From: an uncultured Lachnospiraceae bacterium
GTDB lineage: Bacteria > Bacillota > Clostridia > Lachnospirales > Lachnospiraceae
Direction of reading: 5' to 3'
Assembly: GCA_910577175.1 (NCBI GenBank)
Contig: CAJTLU010000008.1
Span: 103,496 to 167,495, forward strand
DNA: 64,000 nt
The translations under genes were made by a program, and so were the position numbers. The notes below the pieces were generated by a model. It saw only the letters and a list, made by a program, of their open reading frames with translations, did not search any database and was not told where the DNA came from. Every line of letters begins with the position of its first letter. The stretch's first letter is position 1. Below, piece after piece: positions 49,366-61,754 of this stretch.

Positions 49366-50622
49366 TCAAAATATATAGGTTTGAAAAATGTCATCTATCG
49401 TCTCACGGCGCTTAATACACTCTGTGCTGCCGTCTTTATCAATCTGAATCATTGCACAATTTGGAAGAATAAACGGAGGCTTAAACACATTGCTATAGCT
49501 TCCCACGTTCCGAAACTGTACTACATCGCCAACTGCAATTTCACCATTGAATCCTTCGTATATGTGATCATGCTCAAGACAGGTGTACCCGACAAAATCC
49601 GCATCTTCGCACCTTACTTTTTCACCGCCATTATGATAAATGGTAATCGGGAGCTTCTTCAAATGACAAATGTCTCCCATATTACCACCGCTACAATCAA
49701 ATGTTATATAGGATTTACCTTTCACATTTTTAATGCTCTTTACTGTTCCTAAAAAGCTCATATTACCCGAAATAATCGTCGTTCCAGGCTCCGTATAAAG
49801 AACAGGCTGTTCCTCGTAAGGCAAACTACCGTATTTCTCTTTCATAGCGACAGCTACCTCTTCGGCATATTCCTTAAAAGTAGGAATATGACCACTAAAC
49901 TGCTTTGCCAAATCAAGTTCCATAACAGAATTCATACCGCTCCCTAAATCAATAAACTCTGGAACAGAACTAAAATATCTGTCCACCAGTTTAAACATAA
50001 TGCGAATCCTGTTCTTCCACGCCTCGATTCCCCTCGAACGGCCAACATGACAGTGCAATCCTGCCACTTTAATGTTAGGCTCGCTCCTGGCCATTTGAAA
50101 AGCACTATCCAACTCGGAGCTACCCGTTTGTGCTTCATACGCATCCAGTCCAAAGCGGGAAATAAAGCCTTGGCCAATATCAATATTTACCCGAAATGCA
50201 AGATGCACTGTTATTTCTTTATGTTCCACGGCAAATAAAGCAATTGCTTTCATTTCCTCCAGATTATCTACATTAACAACTCCTCCTAAAAGAATGTGTT
50301 CATACATCCCTTCTCCCTTAATCGGACCGTTATATACAATCTTAGCGTTATCGTATCCAATTTTCTTTGCCAACCGATATTCCATATCTGAAACCACTTC
50401 GGCAAGGCCGCCTAGCCTTTTTACCAAATGACATATTCTTGGAGTATAATTTGTCTTATAGGAATAAGCAATGTTATACTTTGGATAGATTGACCTGAAC
50501 GTATTTAACAGTTCTAAATAGTTTTGTTCAAATTCCTCCGCATGAAATATGTATAACGGAGAACCATATTTTTTTATTACTTCGTCCACTTGTTCTTTAT
50601 TTAATTGACAATTCATTTTCAT
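49366..50622 (-). CDS. Diaminopimelate/ornithine decarboxylase-like PLP protein
   Basis: A 418-residue fold-type III PLP enzyme. The PLP Lys is in YSYKTNYTP, GLHCHVGRSR corresponds to the LHFHIGS loop and the C-terminal YTCLEHDHIYEGF to the CxxxD/E-type signature. It differs from the housekeeping LysA in length and position in a sugar locus. It probably decarboxylates an amino acid to an amine for the ATP-grasp ligase. The start is overlapped by the transferase gene by 26 bases. Confidence 0.8.
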   Translation of the reverse strand: MKMNCQLNKEQVDEVIKKYGSPLYIFHAEEFEQNYLELLNTFRSIYPKYNIAYSYKTNYTPRICHLVKRLGGLAEVVSDMEYRLAKKIGYDNAKIVYNGPIKGEGMYEHILLGGVVNVDNLEEMKAIALFAVEHKEITVHLAFRVNIDIGQGFISRFGLDAYEAQTGSSELDSAFQMARSEPNIKVAGLHCHVGRSRGIEAWKNRIRIMFKLVDRYFSSVPEFIDLGSGMNSVMELDLAKQFSGHIPTFKEYAEEVAVAMKEKYGSLPYEEQPVLYTEPGTTIISGNMSFLGTVKSIKNVKGKSYITFDCSGGNMGDICHLKKLPITIYHNGGEKVRCEDADFVGYTCLEHDHIYEGFNGEIAVGDVVQFRNVGSYSNVFKPPFILPNCAMIQIDKDGSTECIKRRETIDDIFQTYIF

Positions 50623-51247
50623 TCTCCTGCTCTATATTCATATCCTTACGATATTCATTCAAATGAGGTCTATCCTCCGCGCCATAATTGTTCTTCACAC
50701 GTTTAAATAAAATCTTAAAGGTTGCAAAAATCACTTTCATGTCTAAAGCAAATGAAACATTTTCAGCATAATAAACATCATATTCAAACTGAGTTTCCCA
50801 TTCAGGAGTCGTTTCTCCGCAAAGTCCGTCAGGAGGAATCAGGCCACCGCGTACACTATGTCTGACTCGCTCCTTATCTAAAAAAAACGGGGCATAATAC
50901 GTTGGTAACGGCCGCGGACCAACAAAAGACATCTTACCGGCTAAAATGCAGAATAACTCCGGCAGTTCATCCAATGAGCTTGACCGAAGTAATATTCCTG
51001 CTTTCGTTAACCGCTTTTGTTCATCTAATAACTTACCGTTTTCATCTGTTTCATTTGTCATAGAACGAAACTTATATAATTTAAAAATCTTCTCATTCTT
51101 ACCAATTCTCTCTTGCGAAAATAAAACCGGAGACCCCATAAATATTCTTACATAAACAAATAGGCATAAATAGACCGGCGATAAAATAATGATCAAAAAT
51201 ACAGCTAACACAATATCTAATAAACGTTTTAAACATCTTCGATACAT
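50597..51247 (-). CDS. Initiating sugar-phosphate transferase
   Basis: A 216-residue monotopic phosphoglycosyl transferase. The N-terminus MYRRCLKRLLDIVLAVFLII, re-entrant helix, then ERIGKNEKIFKLYKFRSM, DELPELFCILAGKMSFVGPRP, and GLIPPDGLCG are the catalytic hallmarks of the PglC/RfbP family. It transfers the first sugar phosphate to undecaprenyl phosphate. The start has GGAG 6 bases before it. Confidence 0.95.
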   Translation of the reverse strand: MYRRCLKRLLDIVLAVFLIIILSPVYLCLFVYVRIFMGSPVLFSQERIGKNEKIFKLYKFRSMTNETDENGKLLDEQKRLTKAGILLRSSSLDELPELFCILAGKMSFVGPRPLPTYYAPFFLDKERVRHSVRGGLIPPDGLCGETTPEWETQFEYDVYYAENVSFALDMKVIFATFKILFKRVKNNYGAEDRPHLNEYRKDMNIEQENENELSIK

Positions 51248-51249
51248 AT

Positions 51250-51924
51250 CTACTCCATTCTCCCAAATACACATTCAAATGCCTCTGCATAATTACAACC
51301 CGCCTGGGCACCACGATAAGCCGCCAGACCTTCCATTGCCTCTCTGCTTCTGGGATGCGGATAGTCTCTCATTACCCCGCTGTAAGCAGATAATGCCTGC
51401 AGCTTTGCATCGACACCCTCTCTTCCAATCTCAACAAAATAGTTTGGTATAAATCTATTTGTACTTGAGTCCATTGCCCATTCTGTAGACGACAGTACCT
51501 CCATAAAAAGGAACCATTTCAGCGCCGGAATACCCTCTCCTCTCTGAAATAATCTACATGCCGCCTGCGCTGCACGACTTGTTTCTTGATGATCAATATT
51601 CGTATCCGAAGGATGATGCGTAATAATGGCCTCTGCAGCAAAATCCTTTATACAGCTTTCAATAAATTGTACCATGTCCAGATGCGGAACTGTATTCATC
51701 TTGATATTAGGAAAGTCTGCCGCATATAATTTTGAAACTCCTATCATTGACAATGCTTTATCCTGATCTTTGGAAAGAGTATCGGAACGATTTGCTCTGG
51801 CTGCAGCATGATTTGCCATCGTACATACTGCAACCTGATGTCTATCAAGGGTTAATTTGCGTATAGTAGCCCCCGCTCCCAGAACTTCATCATCCGGATG
51901 TGCTACCACTATTAAATATTTCAT
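51250..51924 (-). CDS. PIG-L family deacetylase
   Basis: A 224-residue LmbE-like zinc hydrolase with VVAHPDDEVLGAGAT at the N-terminus and HHPSDTNIDHQETS later. Members remove acetyl from GlcNAc-type sugars. In this locus it may deacetylate the polymer or a precursor, perhaps making an amine for amide formation. GGAGG is before the ATG; the stop is 2 bases before the transferase start. Confidence 0.9.
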   Translation of the reverse strand: MKYLIVVAHPDDEVLGAGATIRKLTLDRHQVAVCTMANHAAARANRSDTLSKDQDKALSMIGVSKLYAADFPNIKMNTVPHLDMVQFIESCIKDFAAEAIITHHPSDTNIDHQETSRAAQAACRLFQRGEGIPALKWFLFMEVLSSTEWAMDSSTNRFIPNYFVEIGREGVDAKLQALSAYSGVMRDYPHPRSREAMEGLAAYRGAQAGCNYAEAFECVFGRME

Positions 51925-52011
51925 GTACTCATCCTCCATTTTCTGTTACTACTTCGTTTTCATCCCCTGATGAACCATTTCCACTATTTTTATGAAATAC
52001 AATCACTATCT

Positions 52012-52941
52012 CTATTGATTAAATTGGTAATATGGTCGAAAATACTGCATCCAAAGCCAATTTCCTTTATATTTTCCCGAACAAATTCTTGTTACAGAAT
52101 ATTCTGCAGGCAACTTCTTCTTTGCCACACGATACTTCCCTGTATCCCAGTCCAGCAATTCATTTCCACAAAACATAAACCCACAGTCATCCCAATCTAA
52201 CTGGCTTTCCACTCTCTCTTTTGGAAGCCTGCCGGGTTGATTTGTATCTAATCTGTATTGGATATATACATCTCCGTCTTCATTGAATGCATAATCCTGT
52301 TCTGCAATCCAGTAAAGTTCTCCCTCATACTGATATACATATATTCTATCCTTGGGTCTATATACTCTGAGAATTCCGTTTTCGATTACCTTTTGCAAAT
52401 CCGTTCCTGCAACTTCAAGCGGCGCAAATTCCGTTGGATTAGCATACATTACCTGACCTTCCATAATATATATCCCCGTACGATATGCTGTCTGTTTCCC
52501 TGATTTACGTAAAAGCACCTCATAAATATCTTTCTGAACAAGTTTCTCTTTCTTACAAACTGCTTTAAATCCCGATTTTGAATAGTCATATTCGCAACGG
52601 AAATACGCATTCACATCTTCCCGCTCTATATACTCTGTCTCCAGAAAAATCCTTTTCTTTGTTGCAACATCTTGTAACACTATTTCAAATGCTTCCTTTG
52701 TTGCATCAGTATCCAATTCAAACGCAAAACCATGCAGTATAAACTCTTTCTCTCCAATTTCTACAGAATCTACCTGATACACCCAGGAAAAATCATCTTC
52801 CTTTACTTCCAATATCTTATTCGTTCCAAAATGCGTCGCGAGAAAATACCCTCCCCAAATCAAACATAACAATCCTATACATATCGCTCCCTGTATTATC
52901 ACTCCCTGTATCATTGTTCTCGTTCTTTTGCTCTTCTCCAC
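52012..52941 (-). CDS. Membrane-anchored extracytoplasmic protein of the polysaccharide locus
   Basis: A 309-residue protein, one membrane helix at about residues 11-33 (VIIQGAICIGLLCLIWGGYF), outside domain of beta type. The domain includes many aromatic residues and closes with GKYKGNWLWMQYFRPYYQF. GTG start after AGGAGGG. No family recognised. It lies between wzz and the deacetylase; it may help in export or attachment of the polymer. Confidence 0.65.
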   Translation of the reverse strand: MEKSKRTRTMIQGVIIQGAICIGLLCLIWGGYFLATHFGTNKILEVKEDDFSWVYQVDSVEIGEKEFILHGFAFELDTDATKEAFEIVLQDVATKKRIFLETEYIEREDVNAYFRCEYDYSKSGFKAVCKKEKLVQKDIYEVLLRKSGKQTAYRTGIYIMEGQVMYANPTEFAPLEVAGTDLQKVIENGILRVYRPKDRIYVYQYEGELYWIAEQDYAFNEDGDVYIQYRLDTNQPGRLPKERVESQLDWDDCGFMFCGNELLDWDTGKYRVAKKKLPAEYSVTRICSGKYKGNWLWMQYFRPYYQFNQ

Positions 52942-53203
52942 GCAATCCCTCCTGTCTCAAGCTCTTCCAGCAGCTTCCTCTTTTCTCTTCCCAATCAGTA
53001 TGCTGGATACTTCTGGCAACTCATCAAAAAATAATTCCAACTATCGCATTCATCTATGCAAATTCCTGAATTATACAGATGATCCGATTCTCTGCTGTCT
53101 GCATTTCAAAAAAAGCCAAGTAAAAACCCGACAATTTCATTTTCTCTATAAACTTTTGCAGGAGAAACTTCATTACTGCTCATTCCTCCTGCTTCTTTTT
53201 CCT

Positions 53204-54628
53204 TTACATCAGCGCGTCTGCTCCCGTCAGCACCACTGCTGCCAAAGGCTTCTTAAGTTCATGTAACTGTTCCTTTATCTGGTATACGCTTTCTTTTCTG
53301 GTATATTCCTGCTTTGCTGCCAGCACAATACCGTCTGCCTGGAGAATGGTATCGATTGCGCTCACCTCAAGGAGTGGATTCCCCGCTGCTACAAAGCGCA
53401 CACCGCTTACTGCCTTAAACTTCTGCATTGCAGCAGCCAGCGCCTCCAGTTCCTCTTTTGGCAGGTCGCCCGCCAATGCAAGCACCGGCTCTGGCGAAGT
53501 ATAGGAAAGCTTTGCTGTCTCTCCAATCTGCTTTGTTGCAGAGGCAAGCCTTACCTCATATTCATCTGCCTTTACATTTCCTAAAAACCATCTGGAAATA
53601 ATACGGTCTACCCAGCGGAAGATACGCTTTTTGTACGAGCGCGGCAGCTCTGCCACAAAGCAGCCCCAGCTGTCGAACTCTTCCCTGTCCTGTACAAGTT
53701 TGGAAAAAAGATAGCGCACACCATAAAAAAGCACAATCAGAAATCCAATCACCACTCCGGTAAGAATTGCCGTTTTTATTCCTTCTTTTACAGCATCCAG
53801 CTTACTGATAATCGGTTCTTTAATATTTTTTTCACCGCGCTTCCATTCCAGCTGCTCAAACTGCTTTGTTGTAAGGGATATTTTCAAATCCTCCACTTCC
53901 TGCAGGTTATCCTTCTGTTCCTGCTCCAACTCATAATTAATCTGGGAGTACGCAGAGCTGTTCGTCGTCAGAAGCTTATACTCGCCAATGCTCTGTAAAA
54001 TTTCTGCCTGCTTTGCACGCATCCCTTCCTCGACAAGCGTAAGCAGCTCCCTGGCGGCCTCCTCAGAAACATTGCGTACGTTAAAATGAATCAGGAAGTT
54101 CTGCGCGTCAATGGAAGCGCCAAGCACCTCCCGCAGATATCGGATTTCTGTTTTGTTTTCAAGACGGTCAATAATGTACTGGTACAATTCCCCGTTCGTA
54201 ATATAGGTATTGTACACATATACAATCTGGCTTGCGATATTCTGATTCTGATAAGAAAGCTCCGGTATAATCTTGTAATCGGTCTCTACATAAAAATCAA
54301 TCGAACCACGCCACTCATTATATGGGTCTATCTTCATCAGAATGGATTTTTCATTGTATTCCTCCTGCTGCGCAATCGAGGTCTCAGCCTTATCAATATC
54401 CTTACGGATGAGTTCGCCCTTCTGCTGGTACAGCGCAAGCTCACCAAGGTACTCTGTCTGGCGCTCCTCAATGACTCCCGGGTCAAAAATCTTTGTCATT
54501 TCCATGGCGCACTTTGTGCCGCCGACTGCCAGCGCACCTACAATGCCTGCCACTGCAGCAACACGCCAGTTTCTTAGTGCCTTATATATTAAACGTTTTA
54601 AGTTAATTTCCTTTTCCTGTTCGTTCAT
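53204..54628 (-). CDS. Wzz-type chain-length protein with kinase-like cytoplasmic tail
   Basis: A 474-residue polysaccharide copolymerase. Membrane helices are at about 21-40 and 286-307, enclosing an extracellular coiled-coil loop. The cytoplasmic tail (311-474) has TKQIGETAKLSYTSPEPVLA then FVAAGNPLLEVSAIDTILQA and DGIVLAAKQEYTRKESVYQI, following a BY-kinase fold but lacking GKST and tyrosine cluster. The start is at MNEQEKEIN, after AGAGGAAG; a 16-codon longer frame is less likely. It sets polymer length and is the first gene of the locus. About 260 bases without a gene follow it. Confidence 0.8.
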   Translation of the reverse strand: MNEQEKEINLKRLIYKALRNWRVAAVAGIVGALAVGGTKCAMEMTKIFDPGVIEERQTEYLGELALYQQKGELIRKDIDKAETSIAQQEEYNEKSILMKIDPYNEWRGSIDFYVETDYKIIPELSYQNQNIASQIVYVYNTYITNGELYQYIIDRLENKTEIRYLREVLGASIDAQNFLIHFNVRNVSEEAARELLTLVEEGMRAKQAEILQSIGEYKLLTTNSSAYSQINYELEQEQKDNLQEVEDLKISLTTKQFEQLEWKRGEKNIKEPIISKLDAVKEGIKTAILTGVVIGFLIVLFYGVRYLFSKLVQDREEFDSWGCFVAELPRSYKKRIFRWVDRIISRWFLGNVKADEYEVRLASATKQIGETAKLSYTSPEPVLALAGDLPKEELEALAAAMQKFKAVSGVRFVAAGNPLLEVSAIDTILQADGIVLAAKQEYTRKESVYQIKEQLHELKKPLAAVVLTGADALM

Positions 54629-54693
54629 CCGCTTCCTCTGCTCTTTCCTTATAGTTTCATCAGTTCCCGGGTGCAAAGCATAACCCGACGCTT

Positions 54694-54722
54694 ATTTTAT
54701 CACATTTTCAAGCAAATCGCAA
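54694..54722 (-). promoter_or_regulatory. Promoter of polysaccharide locus
   Basis: On the minus strand, -35 TTGCGA (54722-54717), 17 bases, -10 TAAAAT (54699-54694), about 65 bases before the wzz start. It is divergent from carB. Confidence 0.55.
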
Positions 54723-54783
54723 CTATTTTTCCGCTTATTTCTCCACCGTTTTTAAGCGGACTGCACTTTTTTTATTTTCCCCC

Positions 54784-54812
54784 TTTTCATTTTTTACATT
54801 CTGTTATACAAT
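54784..54812 (+). promoter_or_regulatory. carB promoter
   Basis: -35 TTTTCA (54784-54789), 17 bases, -10 TACAAT (54807-54812). Confidence 0.5.
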
Positions 54813-54856
54813 AGAATGAAAAAGAAATTTAAGTACATCATCAGGAGGGCACACCC

Positions 54857-58081
<3,225 letters not shown>

Positions 58082-58090
58082 AAGACAGAA

Positions 58091-58119
58091 GGGGCTGCCA
58101 CATAAAGCGTGGCAGCCCC
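58091..58119. terminator. Terminator between carB and convergent gene
   Basis: GGGGCTGCCAC (58091-58101) pairs with GTGGCAGCCCC (58109-58119). Strong stem, no long T-tract; serves both strands. Confidence 0.7.
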
Positions 58120-58138
58120 GGTTCGTAAGTAACTCATT

Positions 58139-59215
58139 TTATTCCAGCCCTACCGGAGCCGGTTCCCGTGTCGGCTCTACTTTTTCCTTGTCTGCGGAGC
58201 TTTCCGGCGTTCCATCGCTCCCGACATAAACAAGCTCATAGCCCTCGCATTCGTCCAGAACATAATCCACAAACGCCTGCGTCTTTTCCGTGCCAATTAA
58301 GAACCACTTTCCTGTATCAAGAATATTTGTTGTAATATAGCCTTCTTCCATTACGCCCAGACTAATGTTTTTATATCCTAACAGCGGGATATCGACAGAA
58401 ATGCTTAGTATTTCACGAGCCGTCCAATGTAGCTGCTGATTATCCGCTTCATTCTCCGCTCCTGTCTCCGATAAAAGGGACTCCCGGATGACCCCGTTAT
58501 CCACCTTATCAAAGCGGACTGTCGCATACTCCCCGGAGGATTTCCGATAACCATAGAAAACAGGCCCGAACGATACTTCCTCCCGCAGGTTCAGATCCTC
58601 AATAAACTGTCCTAATGTTTGCGGACGGTAATACGCATTGGTAAAGGCGTACCACTCGTCAGTCCCCTCGTATTGAACAGCTATCGCACATTCGCTTGAA
58701 ATTTTCGTTATGCGGCAGAGCTTTGCGGCTCTCTGCCGCTCCGGCGCCTCGCCGGCTATCTCCGCATAGCTGTCCCAGCCCTCTGCAATAACCTCTCCCA
58801 GCTCTTCTCCAATACGCTCCAAAGGAACCTCCCCTCCTCTTGAAGTATATTCTGCCGGGCTCTGGCCGACAGAAGCCGCAAACAACACCTTGGAATACTG
58901 CTGGTAAACAGGCAGCTCCTCCCAGCGCGGCATAGGAAAAAGCGCCTCTCCTGAAGCGGACTGTCCCGGGGCAAGCGGAGTGCCTGTAACCTCCAAAATG
59001 GGCCATGTCTGCACGGTATCGCGGCTGTGAAGCAGAACGATACCACACACTGCCGTACAGGCACAGGCTGCCACCGCTCCCCATTTCAGCAGGCTGTACC
59101 TTTTTGCCTTTTGCCGCTTTTCTGTCTTTTGTCCTGGCGCCGCCTCCTCAATGTACTGTTCATCCACCTGACCCAGAACCTCCAATATCCGTTTTTCTTT
59201 TCTAAACTCTGTCAT
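58139..59215 (-). CDS. Single-pass membrane protein, probable anti-sigma partner
   Basis: A 358-residue protein starting MTEFRKEKRILEVLGQVDEQ, overlapping the sigma gene stop by 4 bases (ATGA). Residues 1-45 are cytoplasmic and charged; 46-64 form a helix (WGAVAACACTAVCGIVLLH); the rest lies outside. The coupling to an ECF sigma gene and the topology suggest a regulator that holds the sigma factor at the membrane. The outer domain has a Clostridial type I do not recognise (QTLGQFIEDLNLREEVSFG). A signal might be sensed outside. Confidence 0.75.
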   Translation of the reverse strand: MTEFRKEKRILEVLGQVDEQYIEEAAPGQKTEKRQKAKRYSLLKWGAVAACACTAVCGIVLLHSRDTVQTWPILEVTGTPLAPGQSASGEALFPMPRWEELPVYQQYSKVLFAASVGQSPAEYTSRGGEVPLERIGEELGEVIAEGWDSYAEIAGEAPERQRAAKLCRITKISSECAIAVQYEGTDEWYAFTNAYYRPQTLGQFIEDLNLREEVSFGPVFYGYRKSSGEYATVRFDKVDNGVIRESLLSETGAENEADNQQLHWTAREILSISVDIPLLGYKNISLGVMEEGYITTNILDTGKWFLIGTEKTQAFVDYVLDECEGYELVYVGSDGTPESSADKEKVEPTREPAPVGLE

Positions 59216-59772
59216 ACATTGACACCCTCTTTCTCTAACAGCTTCCTTAATTCGTTTCTTGAACGCAGAAGCGACATTTTCACTTTGCTTTCGCTGACAC
59301 CGTACTCTGCCGCAATCTCCTTGACAGAAGCAACATACCAGTAACGGCGCATAAAAAATCTTCTTGCCTCCGGCCGCAGCTTTGCAAGGAAACGGTTGAA
59401 AATATCCGCTAGCAGGATATCCTCTACCGTCCGTTCCGTTTCTGCCGGTGACGGAATGCACTCCGCAAGCTCATCATACAAAAGCGTCATTTCCCCTGAC
59501 CCGCGCTTTTTTGCCATATGCTTCTCATATCGGTGCAACGCAAGGTTCCGGGTAATTTTACCAAGAAAGGCAGAAAGTCTTTCCGGATACTTCGGCGGCA
59601 TTGCCTCCCACGCCTTTAAGTACGTATCGTTAACACATTCTTCACTGTCTTCCCCGTTGTACAAAATATGATACGCAATGGAATAGCAGTATCTTCCGTA
59701 TTTTTCTGCCGTTTCGGATATGGCATTTTCGGCGCGCGCCCAGAACAAATCTATAATTTGTTTATCCTCCAT
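59212..59772 (-). CDS. ECF-type RNA polymerase sigma factor
   Basis: A 186-residue sigma-70 family protein. Region 2 lies in residues 20-90 (YSIAYHILYNGEDSEECVND then TYLKAWEAMPP) and region 4 in 125-180 (FFMRRYWYVASVKEIAAEYG then VSESKVKMSLLRSR). The -10 and -35 recognition helices are both present. It is cotranscribed with the membrane partner. The upstream 190 bases hold a GACCGG inverted repeat at about 59799-59821 and no gene. Confidence 0.9.
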   Translation of the reverse strand: MEDKQIIDLFWARAENAISETAEKYGRYCYSIAYHILYNGEDSEECVNDTYLKAWEAMPPKYPERLSAFLGKITRNLALHRYEKHMAKKRGSGEMTLLYDELAECIPSPAETERTVEDILLADIFNRFLAKLRPEARRFFMRRYWYVASVKEIAAEYGVSESKVKMSLLRSRNELRKLLEKEGVNV

Positions 59773-59963
59773 CTACTTCTCCTTCCTTGTTATCTTTTGA
59801 CCGGTCATCCTAAAAGACCGGAAAACACAAGTCCGGGTCACAGGCAAAAATTTTCTGTAGAACAAAAAACCCGCCTGCGTACTGACGCAATGCGGTATTT
59901 TCCTTTGCAGTAAAAGATACTCTTTGCCTTGTAAGCCGGGACTGCGCTTTGCGCGACAGCCCC

Positions 59964-60638
59964 TTATTCGGACAGTGCCGGGCTTTCATCTTGTCCGGTC
60001 AGAAAATGATACACCTCCGACACATTTTCCCCTATAAAAGCACAGGGATATTGTTCAAAGGCTTCCTTTGCCGTCGTACCGGTCAGGACTCCGGCAAAAC
60101 GGATTCCCGCACGCTCTGCCGTCGCGGCATCCACATAGCTGTCTCCCACATAGAGAACCGCCTCCTTTGCCGCACCAAGCTTCTCCACTGCCAAAAGTAA
60201 CCCCGCCGGGTCCGGCTTTACCGCCTTTACATCCTCTGCTCCGACAATAACATCAATCAGCTCCTCTGCCGCAAACTGACGCAGTATCTGCACAATCCGG
60301 TAATGGAATTTTGTTGTTACGATGCCGGTCTGATATCCCTCTTTTTTCAGCCTTTCCAACCATGCCGTTACCCCGTCATAAAGCGTTGTATGCGCCACCA
60401 TCACCTCATCCGCCTTTTCCTTAAACAGCTCTGAAAACCGCCCTGACTCCGTCCGGCTGTCCTGCTTCGTCAGGGCATAATAGGTTTCCTCTAAGGACAG
60501 ACCTATCGTTTTCTTTATTGTCCCGGCGCTGCAGGAAGAATATCCCAACCGCTCCAACGCGTAATTCGCACTCAGGATAATCCCATTTGTGGAATCCCCA
60601 AGCGTATAATCAAAATCAAAAATAACCGTCTTTATCAT
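59964..60638 (-). CDS. HAD-family phosphatase
   Basis: A 224-residue HAD hydrolase with motif I FDFDYTLGDS (nucleophile Asp), motif II GIVTTK, motif III Lys in VKAVKPDPAG and motif IV VGDSYVDA. It resembles phosphoglycolate/beta-phosphoglucomutase-type enzymes with a helical cap. Substrate not predictable. Monocistronic. Confidence 0.85.
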   Translation of the reverse strand: MIKTVIFDFDYTLGDSTNGIILSANYALERLGYSSCSAGTIKKTIGLSLEETYYALTKQDSRTESGRFSELFKEKADEVMVAHTTLYDGVTAWLERLKKEGYQTGIVTTKFHYRIVQILRQFAAEELIDVIVGAEDVKAVKPDPAGLLLAVEKLGAAKEAVLYVGDSYVDAATAERAGIRFAGVLTGTTAKEAFEQYPCAFIGENVSEVYHFLTGQDESPALSE

Positions 60639-60694
60639 CCAATCCCTCCTTCCAAAGCTGCAGTTTCTGCTTCCTTCATTTCCTACAAAAAAGT

Positions 60695-60742
60695 AAAGAG
60701 TCCACCAACGGACTCTCGCGATTGGCGCGGCATTCCTTATGA
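60695..60742. repeat. Intergenic hairpin repeat, copy 2
   Basis: AAAGAGTCCACCAACGGACTCT, pairing AGAGTCC with GGACTCT, followed by GCGCGGCAT-TCCTTATGA. Matches the layout of the unit at 25101-25156. It partly overlaps the end of the FMN reductase gene. Confidence 0.5.
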
Positions 60743-61294
60743 TTCCCTGTGAGCAAAAAAGCGGGCAATCTCTTTTGCGCCTCTTACCGCCTGCTCGTCT
60801 TGGACCGCAGGCACCTTATCCGTATTATGGCTGAATACTACCTCATGTACCTCATGGCAGTTCATATGATGCAGCAGCACGCAGGCTGTTTCATAAGGTC
60901 TGCTAACCTTACCGTCGCCGCCACCCACTAATATAACGGCGCCCTTCTTAGGCTTCAGCCTACTCTCCTCTTTTCTGAAATATCTGGCAGAAAAATAAGT
61001 CTGCAGCCTGCTTCCCACGTCTAAGAGCTTTCCTGTCAGCTCTGAAAAATAAATCGGCGAAGCAATCAGAATATTATCACAATTTAAGAGATAGTCATAG
61101 ACCTGCTGCATTTCATCGGAAATAGCACAGCCGGAATGCTCCCGGCAATATCTGCAATCGATACAGGGAGATATATTGCACCGGTAGGCATTTACCAGCT
61201 TATATTCTCCTTCCAGATTCTGAGTCACAATATGAATCAGGCTCTCCGTGTCCCCGTTCACCCGTGGGGAACCGTTGAAAATCAGTGTCTTCAT
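60737..61294 (-). CDS. Flavodoxin/NADPH-dependent FMN reductase-type protein
   Basis: A 185-residue protein with the flavin phosphate loop FNGSPRVNGDTESL near the start, and CNISPCIDCRYCREHSGC with several Cys, as in iron-sulfur flavoproteins. ASPIYFSELTGKLLDVGSR is the second FMN loop. It likely reduces small redox substrates with FMN. Function not specific. Confidence 0.85.
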   Translation of the reverse strand: MKTLIFNGSPRVNGDTESLIHIVTQNLEGEYKLVNAYRCNISPCIDCRYCREHSGCAISDEMQQVYDYLLNCDNILIASPIYFSELTGKLLDVGSRLQTYFSARYFRKEESRLKPKKGAVILVGGGDGKVSRPYETACVLLHHMNCHEVHEVVFSHNTDKVPAVQDEQAVRGAKEIARFFAHRES

Positions 61295-61409
61295 CGCTAT
61301 ACTCCTTTTCTATCTCTGCACGGGCAACCTATATCGCCTCCGCTGACTCATTGTATCATATTACTATGCACGATTCAAGTAAGCAAAGCCGAGACCTGTC
61401 TCCCATTGA

Positions 61410-61754
61410 CAAATTAGCTTAAGCAAGCCTTTTCTTCGGGAAGTGAAAGAGGTTTATACCAACCTTATCAATCGTCATATTTCTGATTCTGAACAACAGT
61501 TAAATTTATTCGATAAAAACAGCGTTTATCTTCCCACCAAGGAAATCGGAAAGAGCAATCCCAAGGCCGCAGGGATTGAAGCAGATAACATCGCAAGGCA
61601 GGAATGGAGCAGGACAGTCGATATGGCATTATTATCGGGTATTTCCGAAGCAAAGATTTTAGAGGTCAAGCAAACCAAGGTACCCCTCCAAACTATTTTG
61701 CTTTTTGTTTTTTCAAAACTATTCCACATACAATTACCGCTGCAAAAAAGATAA
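61410..61754 (+). pseudogene. Gene fragment, mobile-element type
   Basis: An open frame without a proper start, from just after a TGA at 61407 to 61754. It encodes KPFLREVKEVYTNLINRHIS and LPTKEIGKSNPKAAGIEADN, then EWSRTVDMALLSGISEAKIL. The sequence looks like the inside or end of a helical mobile-element protein that I cannot name. The last 60 bases overlap the end of the ABC permease gene on the other strand and are probably not original. It suggests that the exporter genes arrived on an element. Confidence 0.45.
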
